Part shown: piece by piece, positions 49,365 to 61,470 of the stretch | Numbering within the stretch: the stretch's first letter is position 1 | Layout: each line of letters begins with the position of its first letter | Source of the DNA: Globodera rostochiensis | Lineage: Eukaryota; Nematoda; Chromadorea; Rhabditida; Heteroderidae | DNA: 64,000 bases | Assembly: GCA_018350325.1 (NCBI GenBank) | Contig: JAEVLN010000010.1 | Span: forward strand, 1,426,001 to 1,490,000 | Direction: 5' to 3' | Program-made: the position numbers and the translations under genes | The notes under the pieces: generated by a model | Database searches by the model: none | The model's input: only the letters and a program-made list of their open reading frames with translations | What the model was told of the DNA's origin: nothing

Positions 49365-50160
49365 GGGTCTCCCCAAATGATCGATTACCTCCTATTCTGA
49401 TGTTGGGATAGGGCTGTCGCCCCCGCGGAAAGGCTCGGCCCCGAGTGGAAGGTGGGACAGTCGTCGGGAGTGAATTGAGGGGGAGATGACTGAACAACTG
49501 ATTGACTTCGGGAGTGCTTAATCCACCCCTTTTATGGACTACCCCAGGGGAGGAGCCTTTCCGCCCGTTCTTCCCCTCCGGCCAATTTTCCTTTGTGTTC
49601 AAGTCGTTTTCGACGGAGAAGTTTCAGGGAGTGCAAGGGGTAATTTGGGAGCTGGAGTTGGGATTGGTTTTGAAGTTGAGGCGGGTTGGTGTTCTAAAAG
49701 ACAACTGTGCTAGGGGGTGGGCGAGTTGCAAAGCAAGGGGGGGGGGGTCTGTGAGTTGCAGTCGTCGGTGTTGGAATGTGCAGTGTTGTGCAGCGTGCTA
49801 CTATCCCGCGTCACCGTCTCCTCCTCTTAAACACTACACCACGAACACCGGCATCCAACATCCTCCGTCCGACCGCCAACCCTGCCACGCGAACGGATCC
49901 GTCAAGAGGGAGTTCGGAGGTAGGACCCAACCCCAATCGACCTTCCAACCGTGCGGCACCAGCACCGCCTTCGCCATCAACCATTGTTCATCGCGCACTT
50001 CTCCTAGGTCTCTGGCAAAGTTCTTTTGCGTGGGTGACCACAAAGAGTCTCCTTCGCCTCGCACCTTCGCTGAACAAACTGTTCGGCGGCCTCTTGGTTC
50101 ACCTCTCCCCATTCCCCTCTCTCGGCCTCTGTGGTGGCCGTAAGCGCGAAAAGACGATCA
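49365..50160. other. GC-rich island with overlapping open frames, unassigned
   Basis: Composition is sharply GC-richer than its surroundings. Long frames are open on both strands, rich in Pro, Ser, Arg and Leu, with no motif I recognise. It resembles 44200-45117 in composition. It could be part of a transposon or a captured foreign fragment. The region 50440-51560 holds no supported gene. Confidence 0.4.
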
Positions 50161-50234
50161 ATCATTTCATCTATGTGAACTTTGTTTAAATTTTTAAAAC
50201 CAATACGAGAAACAACATTTAAATTAGAATATTT

Positions 50235-50440
50235 ATTTTAAAAAAAATTTGATGACGCTCTTTGATTTCCGCAATGGCGTCCGAACAGCCTTACGAATAA
50301 GAGGTTCATTGAGCATTGCTCTGCAATATTGCGCAGCGAGTTGCCGCACACATTTGCCGTTGCGCTTGAAACGGACGCGTTCGACACGCACGCCAGTGTC
50401 GTGTATTTGGCTGAAAACAAAAAGTGCTATCTTTTTCTTG
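50235..50440 (-). CDS. Possible basic C-terminal exon, unassigned
   Basis: On the minus strand a strong acceptor (TTTTTGTTTTCAG) is followed by a frame with codon-like wobble variation reading HDTGVRVERVRFKRNGK and RTPLRKSKSVIKFF, ending in a stop just beyond 50238. Two other frames are also open, so the frame choice is uncertain. No upstream exon was found. Confidence 0.25.
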
Positions 50441-51569
50441 GTTGCGAATTTGCTAATTTTACAATTGTTTTGGGGTGGAGTCTATAGTTATCAATCAAAT
50501 TGTGTTCGACGTTCCATTATGATGCATTACATCCACCTCCGCCTCCTTTTCGTTGCCCAACGAAATTCGGAATTTCACTTGGTTATCAAATATGAAAAGA
50601 TTTTGATTTCTCTAACTTCCTTCTTGGAGAGAGAGAGAGACCTAGTTTCTTTTGTATCTCTTCTCATCTCTGGTGCAAAATATCAGCACAAAGTCTCTCT
50701 TCTCTCTCCTTCTGCATTCCCTTTTTCCAATCCTTTCCCTTTGGTTCCAACAGCTAGGGAAAATGGTGGGGCAACTATTGAATTAATTGTTTTTCTACGT
50801 CCTCGTCTACTTCTTTCGTCCGTCCATCTTTTGGAAATCACAACGTTTTGGGTCCAAAACAAAATCGAAAAATGAAAAATCGGACATTTACCTAATAAAA
50901 TAGCCTTGTTTACAAACAAATGATGCGGAAATACATAGCAGTGACCAAAGCTCTTTTAATTTATTTTTCTCTCGGATATGACCACTTAACTATCTATTGT
51001 TATTGCAAAAGCAAAACTATCCGTTTTTTATGTATCTGACTTGATCCCTTCCTCATTCCTTTTACCTTTTTGACCTTTACTTTTCTTACCATCGGGATTA
51101 TAGATCTGAATACCAGAAAAAAATTCAGCACAATACTAAAATGCGAAGGTTTTCACAACACAATTTTTTTGTGTCCTAACAGGAATTAGGCGGGAAGTAC
51201 CAATTTTCCGCCATGACTTAATGCAATCTTCTCCCAGCATCATATCTGTTATTAGTGGATTGTCCCCAATTAAATGTTTTTGACTTTCTAATTCCCCATT
51301 CACTTCGGCATTTGGCGGTAATTCCTTCGTGTATTCTGTGGGTCCTGTGGTCACTAAAACCTCATTTCAGATCACTTATTCCGTCAAAGACATCGGCTCA
51401 TTTTCAATGCTGAATTTCAACCATTATTTGAGTTCGGGGATCCACATTTACTCATTTGTCGAAAGTGACTCATAAACTATACTCGCCCTACGTGCCATTC
51501 TGATTGACATTTAAAAAATCGACCATGCCCATAAAAAAAAATGACTTAAATTTTAAATGTTTTTGCTGA

Positions 51570-51877
51570 AAATGAAATTAATATTAATGCTAATAGTCAA
51601 TTTCCGCCCAATACAATTTTTTGTTTCTGCGTGGAATATATGTTTTATTAATATTTATGAAAATGATCAATAATCTATTTCCTCCCAATACACTTTATTG
51701 CTTCTGCGTAAAATATACGTAATAATTATGAAAACAAATCCATATTAATTAATAAAATGATGAAGACAAAACATGATTATATATAAGATTGGCATTCACA
51801 TTTAAACGTAGCTAATATTTTTATTAAATCATAAATTTAAAAAATTATTCCAACGTTCAGGCAATTAATTCATCATC
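51570..51877 (+). promoter_or_regulatory. Upstream region of gene G with TATA box and DOG-box hexamer
   Basis: TATATAAGATTGGCATTCAC (from 51780) joins a TATA box to TGGCAT (51790), about 90 bases before the ATG at 51878. Modules CTCCCAATACA and TTGCTTCTGCGT occur twice. The block matches those upstream of E and H. Confidence 0.6.
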
Positions 51878-52899
51878 ATGTTTCAATTACTTTTGAAAAC
51901 AAAAATCTTTCTTTGCATAATAATTTTGCTTATTTTGAATGGACAAAAAAGCAATGCAATAAAATGCCAAAAAGGTTTAGAAAAAGTTTAATTATATTAA
52001 ATATTAAAATTGTAAATTCAGATCCGATTGCAACGGCAAATTATTTGCTTGAGTCGGCTCCAAAAGCTTTTTCTGCTTCTGATCGCCAACTCTTTGATGA
52101 ATTGCTTCAAAAGTATATTCATGGCGTTTTGTGCTGCGAAATATTTGAAATTAAATTTAAAAAGAATAATTTCATTTTGGAAAAGAATTTTTTCAATGCT
52201 CAAAAAATTCTAAAAGATTTTTGTTTGGAATTGAGCAAAGGAAAAAGCATTGAAAAGGCGGCGGAAAAGATTGGAAACATGGCAATAAAATTTGTTGAAG
52301 AATTGGCGGATGATAAAAATATAAAGAAAAATATTAAAAAATCGCTGGAAACAAATCAAAATAGTTTCAAATTAGATGAAACAAATATAAATGTATTGAA
52401 AACAGAATTATTCAAAAAGTTTTCAAATAAAAATCTGAATAAGCTCACTTCACTTTTTTATTTGGAATTGAACCAATTTTTGATGTCGATGAAAGGTTTT
52501 CGTATTGAAACAAATTGCAATTAATCGATTATTTTAGCTTTGAAAGTGGAAAATGTTGGCATAAATGGAGGAGCTTTGGCATCCGTTGATGGGCGCAGAC
52601 GAAAACGTGCCAATTTTCTTGAAAATGTTTTTGGCAAAATTCAAAGCTTGCGAGGAAATGATGACTGGAGAAGGACAAGATGTGCAATTAGTGTAATTGT
52701 CGCAGTTTTATCGATTGTTGGGATCATAAGTTCGATTTTAGTGCTTATCGTCAATTCTAATAATTCCTTAGCCTGGTTATTGCTCGTTCTCAATTTTGCA
52801 AACTTTTTCTACTTGAGCACCGTCATCAAAAAAGACTGTCCTGGCTTCTTCAACACAAACACTTCTAACACAATTCAATTGGGTTCTGTTCAGCCTTAG
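51878..52899 (+). CDS. Gene G: short signal-peptide/membrane paralogue of gene E, without RING
   Basis: Three exons (51878-51974, 52022-52495, 52538-52899) give 310 residues. It matches gene E from the signal peptide (TKIFLCIIILLILNG) through the helical domain (SASDRQLFDELLQKYIHG), the GRRRKRANF motif and two membrane segments (CAISVIVAVLSIVGIIS; LAWLLLVLNFANFFYL), up to CPGFFNTNTS. It then ends with NTIQLGSVQP instead of continuing into E's soluble and RING regions. Gene H ends the same way, so the short form is the common one here. The topology suggests a secreted-pathway protein anchored by a C-terminal hairpin. The promoter is shared with E and H, with a DOG-box hexamer at the TATA box. 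Function unknown. Confidence 0.72.
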
Positions 52900-53296
52900 C
52901 TTTTCAATGTCATGGCTATTAGTGTTGTTCACTTTGTTTCAATTATTTCGATTGTTCTTCGATTTTTAGGGCCTACCTAATTTTGTGGAAATTGTAGTCT
53001 TTGTGTTTTTTCCTTTTAGGTATTTTCTCGGCAATTTCTTTAAATGTTGGGTCGATTCTTTCAATTTTTGTTTTTTAATATTTAAATTATGCAAAAACCA
53101 TCATTCTGTAAACCTTTAAAACCTATGTAAAGGAGATATGCACAAAATGTAAGCGGAAACAAGATAAAACTTTACTGTCATTGGATTTCATAAAATTGGG
53201 CCGCTTTGTTCTCAGCCATTTATCTTCGGCGAAGAGAGCGGTTGACTCTGGCAATCAAATTACTCATACACTAATGCCTTTATTATGCCTCTAGGT

Positions 53297-53920
53297 TAGA
53301 GCCCGGACTTGAGCTTCGAGCGAGACTCGAGATAAGATTCTCGAAAATCTCGGACCGGAACAGTCGAGATTCGAGATTTTTAATAAAAATTGATTTTTTT
53401 TTTTATAATTCTCCAAACTCAACCAAATTTTGGTAAGGGTAAGGAAGGAAACACTAAAAGCATGTTTGCAAAATTTGATCACGAAATATAAGCGTTAGCC
53501 TGTGTTACAATGTCTCGAAAAACAAAAGAAAATTTAATGGTGAGGGGAATATTGTCTGACCATACGCTGTCTGTAGCATGATTATTTTTTTATATTAGTG
53601 CTAAAATTATTTAAATTTTGGCGTTTCGCCTCTGGGCTTGACCCTTACTATTAGTGGGGTATGAAAGAGCTCCGACGGCTCCGGCGAAAAATTGTTACTT
53701 TTGTTAAGAAATTGTTCAAAAAGTTTTTTGCGAATTTTTTTCACTTTTGGGGTGAGAGAGAGGGCTCTGCGGTGCCGATAGACGAACGCTGAAAATCTCC
53801 GGTTTCAAAAACTCTTGAAAATTCAGTTTTATTCGAGACGAGATGTCGAGACGAAAAATTCTCGAGAAGTCGAGATTTTTTAAGATTTTGTCTCGAGATC
53901 TCTTCTCGTTCCGGGCTCTA
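53297..53920. mobile_element. Probable hAT-like element, 624 bp
   Basis: Ends TAGAGCCCGGA and TCCGGGCTCTA are inverted. Subterminal CGAGATTCTCGA-type words occur on both sides. The interior has a degenerate GCGGTGCCGATAGACG palindrome as in other elements of the window. No matching 8-bp duplication was found. Confidence 0.55.
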
Positions 53921-53934
53921 AACCGACCGAGGAA

Positions 53935-55060
53935 AACTCAAAATAAAAGCGATTCATTTTTAATATTTTGAAAAGAATTTTTTTCCCTACAGCATTAAAT
54001 ATGAAAGTTTTCCAAAAAAAAATTGTTTAGATTTCCCAATTGTTGCAAATTTCAAATGGATCAAATGCTGACGATTCATTTAAACGGAGACAAGAGGCGT
54101 TTGGAACAAAATTTAATTTTTTAAACTATTTTACTAGGAGTTTTTTTGGAGAGGACCAAAAGGGGCCGACAGGCGACAATTTTTCAAAAAAAGAAGTTCA
54201 ATTTGGAGTCTAGTTTTAGGTTTTATTGCATTGTTTAAAAAGACATTTATCCAGAAGCAGAGCCAATAGCAACTAAGTCTTACTCCTCAAAAATTTGTTT
54301 AAAAATCAAACCAAATAAAGAAAAAAAATCCCCCGATTCTACAGACCGGTCCGGTTTTGAACCGACAACCCTACTCTTGAAGTCATTTTGGGTGTTATTC
54401 GGGCTGCTTTTACAAAAAGCATATAAAATAAACAGGGAAAATCGTACTCTCGACTCCTTAGATTCTTTGAGTCAAATTAGAATAATTGTCAAAAATGTTT
54501 TTTTCAAAAAGAAATAATAGAATAGAATCTTTTAAATGCAATTACATGATTAAATTAAGAACTCAAAATATAATCGCACCATTTTCGATGTATTGAAAAG
54601 AATACTTTTCCCCATAGCATTAAATTTGAAACTTTTCCGAAAAATATTGTATAATAGGAAACAACATTTAATGAAATTTCCGAGAAAAACCCTAAAAGGA
54701 AAAGAGAGCCAGTAGCAACTAAGACTTACGACCCAATAATTTGTTTAAATAACTTTTCGTAAATAAAAATTAGCGATGAATCAGATTAAAACAAATATTG
54801 TTATACCAATAAAATCAGTCAACACAAAGTTTTTTTGAAAAAGAAAAAATGGGATAGAATCTTTTAAATGCAAAATTACATAATTAATCAAATAAAAAGA
54901 TGGCTAAGAGACAAACTCAAAATATAATCGCGCCATTTTTGATGTATTAAAAGAGCATTAAATAAGAAAGTTTTCCGAACATTTACTGAAATTACCGATA
55001 AAATAAAATAGACAATTTCCACATAATTAGGCCCTAAAAAGGACACTAATAGGCATGAAA
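53935..55060. repeat. Diverged duplicated 3'-flank blocks of the E/G/H family
   Basis: Three copies (about 53935, 54560 and 54890) share CTCAAAATATAATCGC, GATGTATTGAAAAGAA, CATAGCATTAAAT and GAAACTTTTCCGAAAA. They lie between genes G and H, consistent with repeated local duplication. Confidence 0.6.
54032..54150 (+). pseudogene. Relic of the last exon of a gene E-like paralogue
   Basis: The DNA CAATTGTTGCAAATTTCAAA through GATCAAATGCTGACGA matches gene E's last exon (encoding LLQISNGSNTDDAFK) on the same strand, then decays. No RING exons are found between it and gene G. Confidence 0.6.
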
Positions 55061-55068
55061 TTGAAAAG

Positions 55069-56078
55069 TTAAGGCTGAACAAAGCCCAATTGAATTGTGT
55101 TAGAAGTGTTTGTGTTGAAGAAGGCCGAGCATGTTACTTTGATTATGACTGTCATGAATAAATAGAATGCCACACTGATGACGAGGAATCGCCAGTAACT
55201 TAAATTTGCATTATGCGCAGCAATCATCAGCGACAAAACGGTGATAGCCGATAAAATTGTGCTAATGAGAAGCGTTGCACATACGGCCCTTCTTTGATCA
55301 TTTTCTCGGAATCCACGAATATTATCATGAAAATTGGCACGTTTTTGTCTGTGCCCAACAACGGATGCCAAAGCCTCATTTTTGCCGAAATTTTCCAATT
55401 CTGAAATAATTAAACAAAAAAATTTAATTTTTTCAAAAAAGATAATGAAAACAATAACCTTTCAATGAATTAAAAAATTGGTTGAGTCCCAAATAAAAAA
55501 GTGACGTGAGTTTATTCAGATTTTCATTTGAAAAGTTTTTGGATAATTCTGTTTTCAGAAAATTTACGTTTATTTCTTCTAATTTCAAACTAGTTTGATT
55601 TGCTTCCAGCGATTTTTGAATATTTTTCTTTATATTTTTATCATCCTCCAATTCTTTAACCAAATTTATGGCCATATTTTCAATCTTTTCCGCCGCCTTT
55701 TCAATGCTGTTTCCTTTGCTCAATTCCAAACAAAAATCTTTTTGAATTTTTTGAGCATTGAAAAAATTTTTTTCCAAAATGAAATTATTATTTTAAATTT
55801 AATTTCAAATATTGCGCAGCACAAAACGCCATGAATATACTTTTGAAGCAATTCTTCAGAAATTTGGCGATCAGAAGCAGAAAAAGCTTTTTGAGCCAAG
55901 TCAAGAAAATCATTTGCCGTTGCAATCGAATCTGAATTTTCAATATTAATATTTAATTTTATATAATTAAACTTTTTTCTAAACCTTTTTGGCATTTTAT
56001 TGCATTGCTTTTTTGTCCACTCAAAGTTAGCGAAATTATTACGCAAATGAATATTTTGTTTTTCAATAATTGAAACAT
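55069..56078 (-). pseudogene. Gene H: inverted paralogue of gene G with one-base frameshift
   Basis: Exons on the minus strand: 55985-56078 (signal peptide, FICVIISLTLSG), about 55460-55930 (helical domain) and 55069-about 55402 (membrane hairpin, ending NTIQLGFVQP). In the second exon, near 55795, the T-run on the plus strand is one base shorter than in E, and the frame shifts after EIKFK. Downstream sequence stays well conserved in the other frame (NFFNAQKIQKDFCLEL). So either the loss is recent or a homopolymer sequencing error is present. If the base is restored, the protein would be about the length of gene G. Its basic motif reads GHRQKRANF. Confidence 0.7.
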
Positions 56079-56284
56079 GATGATGAATTAATTTCCTGAA
56101 GTATAAAAAAAAATAGTCAAATGTTTACATTTTCATTTAATATTTTTGCATAAACCCCAGTCAATTATGGTTTTTGAATAATTCTCATTTAAATTTAAAA
56201 ATTTAAATTTCGACTTTTGTTTAAAAATTGTTTTAATATGAGTTTTGCCAACTCTGAGTTCGAGTAACCAACCAACCACTAGTT

Positions 56285-56775
56285 GATGGAATAATTTTTT
56301 AAATTTATGATTTTATAAAAATATTACCTATGTTTAAATGTGAATGCCAATCTTATATATAATTTAATTAATATGGATTTTTTTTATTACGTATAATTTA
56401 TGCATAAGCAATAATTGTATATTGATCATTTTATTAATCATTATGGTTCGTTTTCATAAATATTTATTAAACGAATATTCCGAAGGAAAAAATATTCACC
56501 ATTTTATTAATCTACCTATATGGTTCGTTTTCATAAATATTGATTAAAATATATACCACGCAGAAGCAATAAATCGTATTGGGAGGAATTTTATTAAATC
56601 TATATGTTTCGTTTTCATAAATATTTATTAAACGTATATTCCAAAGGAAAAAATATTCACCATTTATTAATCATTATGGTTTGTTTTCATAAATATTGAT
56701 TAACATACAAAAAAGTGTATTAGGCGGAAATTGACTATTAGCATTAATATTAATTTTATTTGCGCAAGCAACATC
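56285..56775 (-). promoter_or_regulatory. Upstream region of gene H with TATA box, DOG-box hexamer and repeated modules
   Basis: Read on the minus strand, TATATAAGATTGGCATTCAC repeats the TATA/DOG arrangement of gene G. ATGCCA on the plus strand is at 56344. Four copies of a module around TTTTCATAAATATTGATTA recur every 80-100 bases (56450-56710), more than in E or G. Confidence 0.6.
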
Positions 56776-57034
56776 AATGATTAATTAAAAGTAAGTCATT
56801 ATTTTTTTATGGAAATGGTCGTTTTTGTAAAAACAGATTTTAAACAAATTACGTAACAAAACATTTGAACTCCCAGACTTTTTTTTCGCAAATCTTATCA
56901 ATTCGGAAATTAACGATCAAATTAATTTAACCAACTTTTTACATTTCATGACAATAAAATTGATCTTGAATTTAATTAAAATCAAAAATATTTCTCATAT
57001 TCTCATTATTTTCGTCAAAGTAAATTTTAATTAA

Positions 57035-60000
57035 TTAGTCAAATACATTATAGTCAAGAAATTCATTTCTGAACTTGTGATTGGGATCCAGCTCGTCGGC
57101 TAATTTTCTAAAAAATTAAAAATTTTTTAAAACAAAAGAAAAATAATAAAAATTGAATTTAATTAAAAATGATAGTGATTGCATTCATAATTATATGCCC
57201 ACCTAAAATCGTTCAAACGCGTATAAGTGTGCAGGAACTGATTTGGTTGCATCGTGAAGTGCTTTGCCCAGTGCGGACGAGCACCGAATTGAGCAAGTAT
57301 CTAAAGCAAAAATTTAGCCATTAACAAAAAAAACGCGTATTATAAAATTTTAAATTGTAAAATTTTTATTTAATTAAATAAATTATTAATAATCAATGAA
57401 TAAATTACTTTATAAAAACTAAAATGGAATGATTCAACCCCCTTAATTGTGCATATTTCACGTGCTCCAAAAAGATGAATGGCACCGGAATTGATTGCTT
57501 CTACCTGTTCGACTTGTGCAAGTACCGGATTCACCATAGCAAGGTTGTTCACCCAAGTGAAATGAATGGCCACTGACGGAACATTTCCATTGTGCATGGA
57601 CATCCAAAGATTGTCTTCTTTAATTGTGCGTATCAACAAATTACTGATCAGTGGCCGAATTTGCGGGTATAAAGATGAAATCTGAAAATTAACAACAATT
57701 TTCCATGTCCAATAACATTTATTTATTAATTAATTTGATAAATTTAATACAAAATTGTTTATACAAATAAATCTGCAAAAGATTTAACGTTTCAACGAAT
57801 TAGCACCTTTAGATGAAATCTTTTGACTTTTAATTTTTGTTTTATTTGGAAAAAGCTTAAAAATGACCTAATTAAAAAAATCCACCCCGAAATTTGCAAG
57901 TATTTAATCTTTAACGAATTAGCACCCTTAGATGAGGTCTTTTGAATGCTAATTTGATTTTTGTTTTATTTAGAAAAAGCTTAAATTTTAATGACCTAAT
58001 TAAAAAAACCCGCTCCGAAATTTGCAAAAGATTTAATCTTTAACGAATTAGTACCCTTAGATGAGGTCTTTGAATGCTAATTTGATTTTTTAAATCCCGA
58101 AAAATTCAAAACGCCAATCCTTTAGTCCCAGTTGAAAAATGCCAACTTATTTCTTACAGCCTTTATTGCCGGCACGCCGCGATTGTATGGAATGAAATAT
58201 TCGCTTTCAATTTCATTGCCGTCATTTCCGGACATGCCAGTACGAAGAAGCACCAAACCGTAATACCACGGCTGTACCTTGTTGGGTTCAGTCCTAAATT
58301 ATTCAACTTTTTTATTTATTTATTTGTAATTTAATAAAACATTTAAACGCACTGCATTATTGTAAGCGGTCCAAGTACACGAACTGCTCCAAACAGACTG
58401 CCAATATGCTTCATTTTTTCATCTTCTTTTGAGTTTGCCACAACCGTTACACTGAATAATCATCAATTAAGATAAAAAATTCAGTGGTATGCAATAAATT
58501 GAAACGCAAATGGAATTACCTAATTTTTGATAATGAAATTTCTTAAATGATTCTTATTATCAAACTCATTAACCCCCTTAAATTTGCATTAAGAAACATG
58601 ACATTTTTATAATATTTGCATTCTTGGCCATGTAAAGAATCGATATAAATACATATTTTGGATTATTTACTTACATCGTTAATGTCCACACACTTGAGTT
58701 TGATAGCGTGTTAAGCATTTCAGTTTTGTAACCCAACTTTAAAATCTGATCAAAATGCGCATAAAAATTTTCCGTGGGCATACTAAATTGAACAAAATAT
58801 GATGAATGGATTAGATCATTAGGAAAGTTATTTTATTGTTTTTTTGGATACAATCAAAATTAAAATTTAATCAAAAACATTTTTTTTTGTTTTTAGCTCC
58901 AAACTTCAGCCAAAACGGCTTTTGTGAACTGCTAAAAGGGCCACTAACTTGGCGAACGCATAGCTAATTGTGTCATACGCGGGCACAACGTTCAGTTCAA
59001 TTTCAGTCACAACGCCAAATGCGCCCAAACCGCATGCGATCGCGCCCAATTGCGCACTGTTTGGGCCAAACTGCGCAATGGTGCCGTCGGCCAACACAAT
59101 TTGCATGGACCGAATTTGTGTTGCGAGGTTGGCATTTCCAAGACCACTGCCATGCGTGCATGTTTGGGTGGCACCGCCTACACTGATCTCAGCGAGAGCG
59201 GCCAAATTTGACAGGGCCAATTTATTTGTATCTGAAAGTTTTCATTAGCATTTTGAAAAAGTATATTGCTAACTTCAATTTTATAACATTTAAAAATGCA
59301 GAATATCGAAAAAGTACATTGCTAACTTCAATTTTATAACATTTAAAAATGCAGAATATCGAAAAAGTATATTGCTAACTTCAATTTTATAACATTTAAA
59401 AATGCAGAATATCGAAAAAGTATATTGCTAACTTCAATTTTATAACATTTAAAAATGAAGAATATCGAAAAAGTATATTGCTAACTTCAATTAAAAAATT
59501 TAACTTAACAAAAATTCATTTTAAAAAGTTTTCATTTAATTTGTTTCAATACCAATTTTTTGCATTTTTTTGGTCAGAAAATAAAATAAAAATTGAGCAA
59601 AATTTGCTTAATTTAATGTTTTATGTTAAGCCCCCCAACACAAAACTTCCACTGACAAAGAATGGGTGCCAAATCGGTGTAAGTGATGCCCGGTTGCACC
59701 GTTACAGTGAAAGTTGCTCTGTCAATTTTTATGATTGAATTCAGGCCAAGAGTTGACAGAATTGTGCCACAGCTGTCACCAATTTTGTTGAAGCTATGCC
59801 GGTTGCCAATAACGCGCAGCTTTTTTGCCCTCTTCACAATTTGTTGCACTTGAGCAGTGGTCCGCGGATATTGGATGTTTTGAGTGCAAAAGTAAAAGTT
59901 GCCGCCCCAATTGTGCAGTCTAAAGCCTTCACATTATTTGATTTAAAATTAAATGTATTAATAAATACCCCCCAAATTTCCAAAATTTAGTTTTATGTCG

Positions 60001-60329
60001 TCTCTATTATTATTTTTAACATTTTGTTTATCGCTTTTACCATTTAAAGTACCTTTATATATAGGCAAGCCAAAGAAATTCTAATAAATGCGATTAATTA
60101 ATTATTTATTGAACAGTGAAAATGTTTTCAATACATTATTTTTTTTATAAATATTAAAATAATAAATTAATGCATTTGCACACTTAATAGCATCCGGGTT
60201 GTCAACACAGCTTTCTTGATCATATTTATGTCCATATGGATAATAATCGCAAATAACGACGTAAAAATGCATAGCAATCAAAATACAAAGAAGAAAAAGA
60301 TTGGATTCGGAAGAACGAATTGTGCTCAT
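57035..60329 (-). CDS. Secreted aldonolactone-oxidase family flavoprotein (L-gulono-/D-arabinono-lactone oxidase-like)
   Basis: Nine minus-strand exons (60184-60329, 59657-59919, 58949-59231, 58675-58782, 58353-58451, 58158-58293, 57409-57681, 57203-57300, 57035-57107) give 492 residues with phases closing. Family members oxidise sugar lactones to ascorbate-type products with FAD. Visible marks: N-terminal HNWGGNF; the FAD-binding PCMH domain with GNRHSFN (His about 90, the usual covalent flavin site), QPGITYTDLAPIL, ISVGGATQTCTHGSG and GLGAFGVVTEIEL; and the C-terminal substrate domain ending with FGARPHWAKHF (HWxK motif) and LDPNHKFRNEFL. Residues 1 to about 27 are a signal peptide (LFLLCILIAMHFYVVIC), unusual for animal gulonolactone oxidase, which is ER-anchored. 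The donor of the second exon has two possible choices; the one used gives family-like spacing. Substrate cannot be told from sequence alone. Confidence 0.82.
59257..59497. repeat. 53-bp tandem repeat in oxidase gene intron
   Basis: GTATATTGCTAACTTCAATT recurs every 53 bases, about 4.5 copies, separated by ATAACATTTAAAAATGCAG. It lies in the second intron of the oxidase gene. Confidence 0.9.
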
Positions 60330-61470
60330 GTTGTTGATCTAAATCAGTTAGAGTTGGCGCTGAACCCTACGTTAATTATATTCGGATGTTTATTTCTCGT
60401 TAAAAATTAATTTTCAAAAAGATCAAATTTGGTTTATTTTTGGGGAATTCAAAAATCCCAATTTTTTTCAATGTAATTCTCAACAACGCTTTTGGTAAAG
60501 TCGGAGCGATGATTAAGGTATGCGGGGGGGGGGCAGTTTGCTTATTCTTTTAAATTCTGAGAATGTTAAATTTGTTGCGTGATTTTTTGTTTGAATTAGC
60601 AATGGAAATGATTATTCATAGTATTTGTTAGAATATAGTTGATGATCTTTTGCCTTATTGAACAGAATTACTAGCTAATAAGTAACAATAAATTGGCGTG
60701 CTAGAAAAAAAAGAAATACTTTATAATTAATTTTTTTATTTATTAAAATATTCATAAACTCGTTGATTTAAGTGTTTTATGGGTACATTTTTTGTTTTTA
60801 TTGCATTTTCATAAGAAATTTTAGGAAAAAGTTTTTATAAATTTTCCAAAACATTTTTGTCCGGTTTAGCACCTTTTTAAATCAATATTTTGGCAGAAAT
60901 TCCGTCAAAAAATTAAATCGGCACCGCCTAGATTCTCTCCTCAGCAGAAGTGAAACCAATTCTCAAAAACTTGCACTTTTGGAAAATTTAAAAATCTTTT
61001 AAAAATCAAACAAAAATTTTTTTAAAAAATAGCTAAAATAAAATAAATCCTTAATATATGCATTTAAAAGTATAATTCAATCATAGTCGAATCTTCATTT
61101 ACACGATATTTTTCTAATTTTTAAAAATACTAACATTTTAAAAATCGTCCTTTACTTTTCAGTGAAAAGTTTTCACTCAGATTGCAAATGAACTGACAAC
61201 ACTCTCTCATTTTTTTGCGAAATTTTATAAATTTTAGATTTTTAAATTATACATATAAATTATGGCTGGCGCTAGTGAGAAATCTAGGACGATTTATTCA
61301 ATATTAAAGAACCCTTTGAAAATGGAAAGGATTGGCTGTGGGTGAAATGTTTCAGGCGTAACTTTTACAATGTAAAATAAAACAAAAAATTTGTGTTAAA
61401 TTCCTTCTTTTTATATAATCTGCTTTCTCACTCTCTCTGATCACTTTCCTCCAGCTGCTGTCCGTTCCGA
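60330..61470. other. Intergenic stretch without a supported gene
   Basis: AT-rich sequence with one G-run near 60524. No exon or RNA gene is recognised. Confidence 0.5.

Noticed and set aside
49502..50143. A 213-codon open frame in the GC-rich island as a gene
   Set aside because: Other frames and the opposite strand are equally open, the product is low-complexity Pro/Ser/Arg-rich, and no motif or splice pattern supports it.
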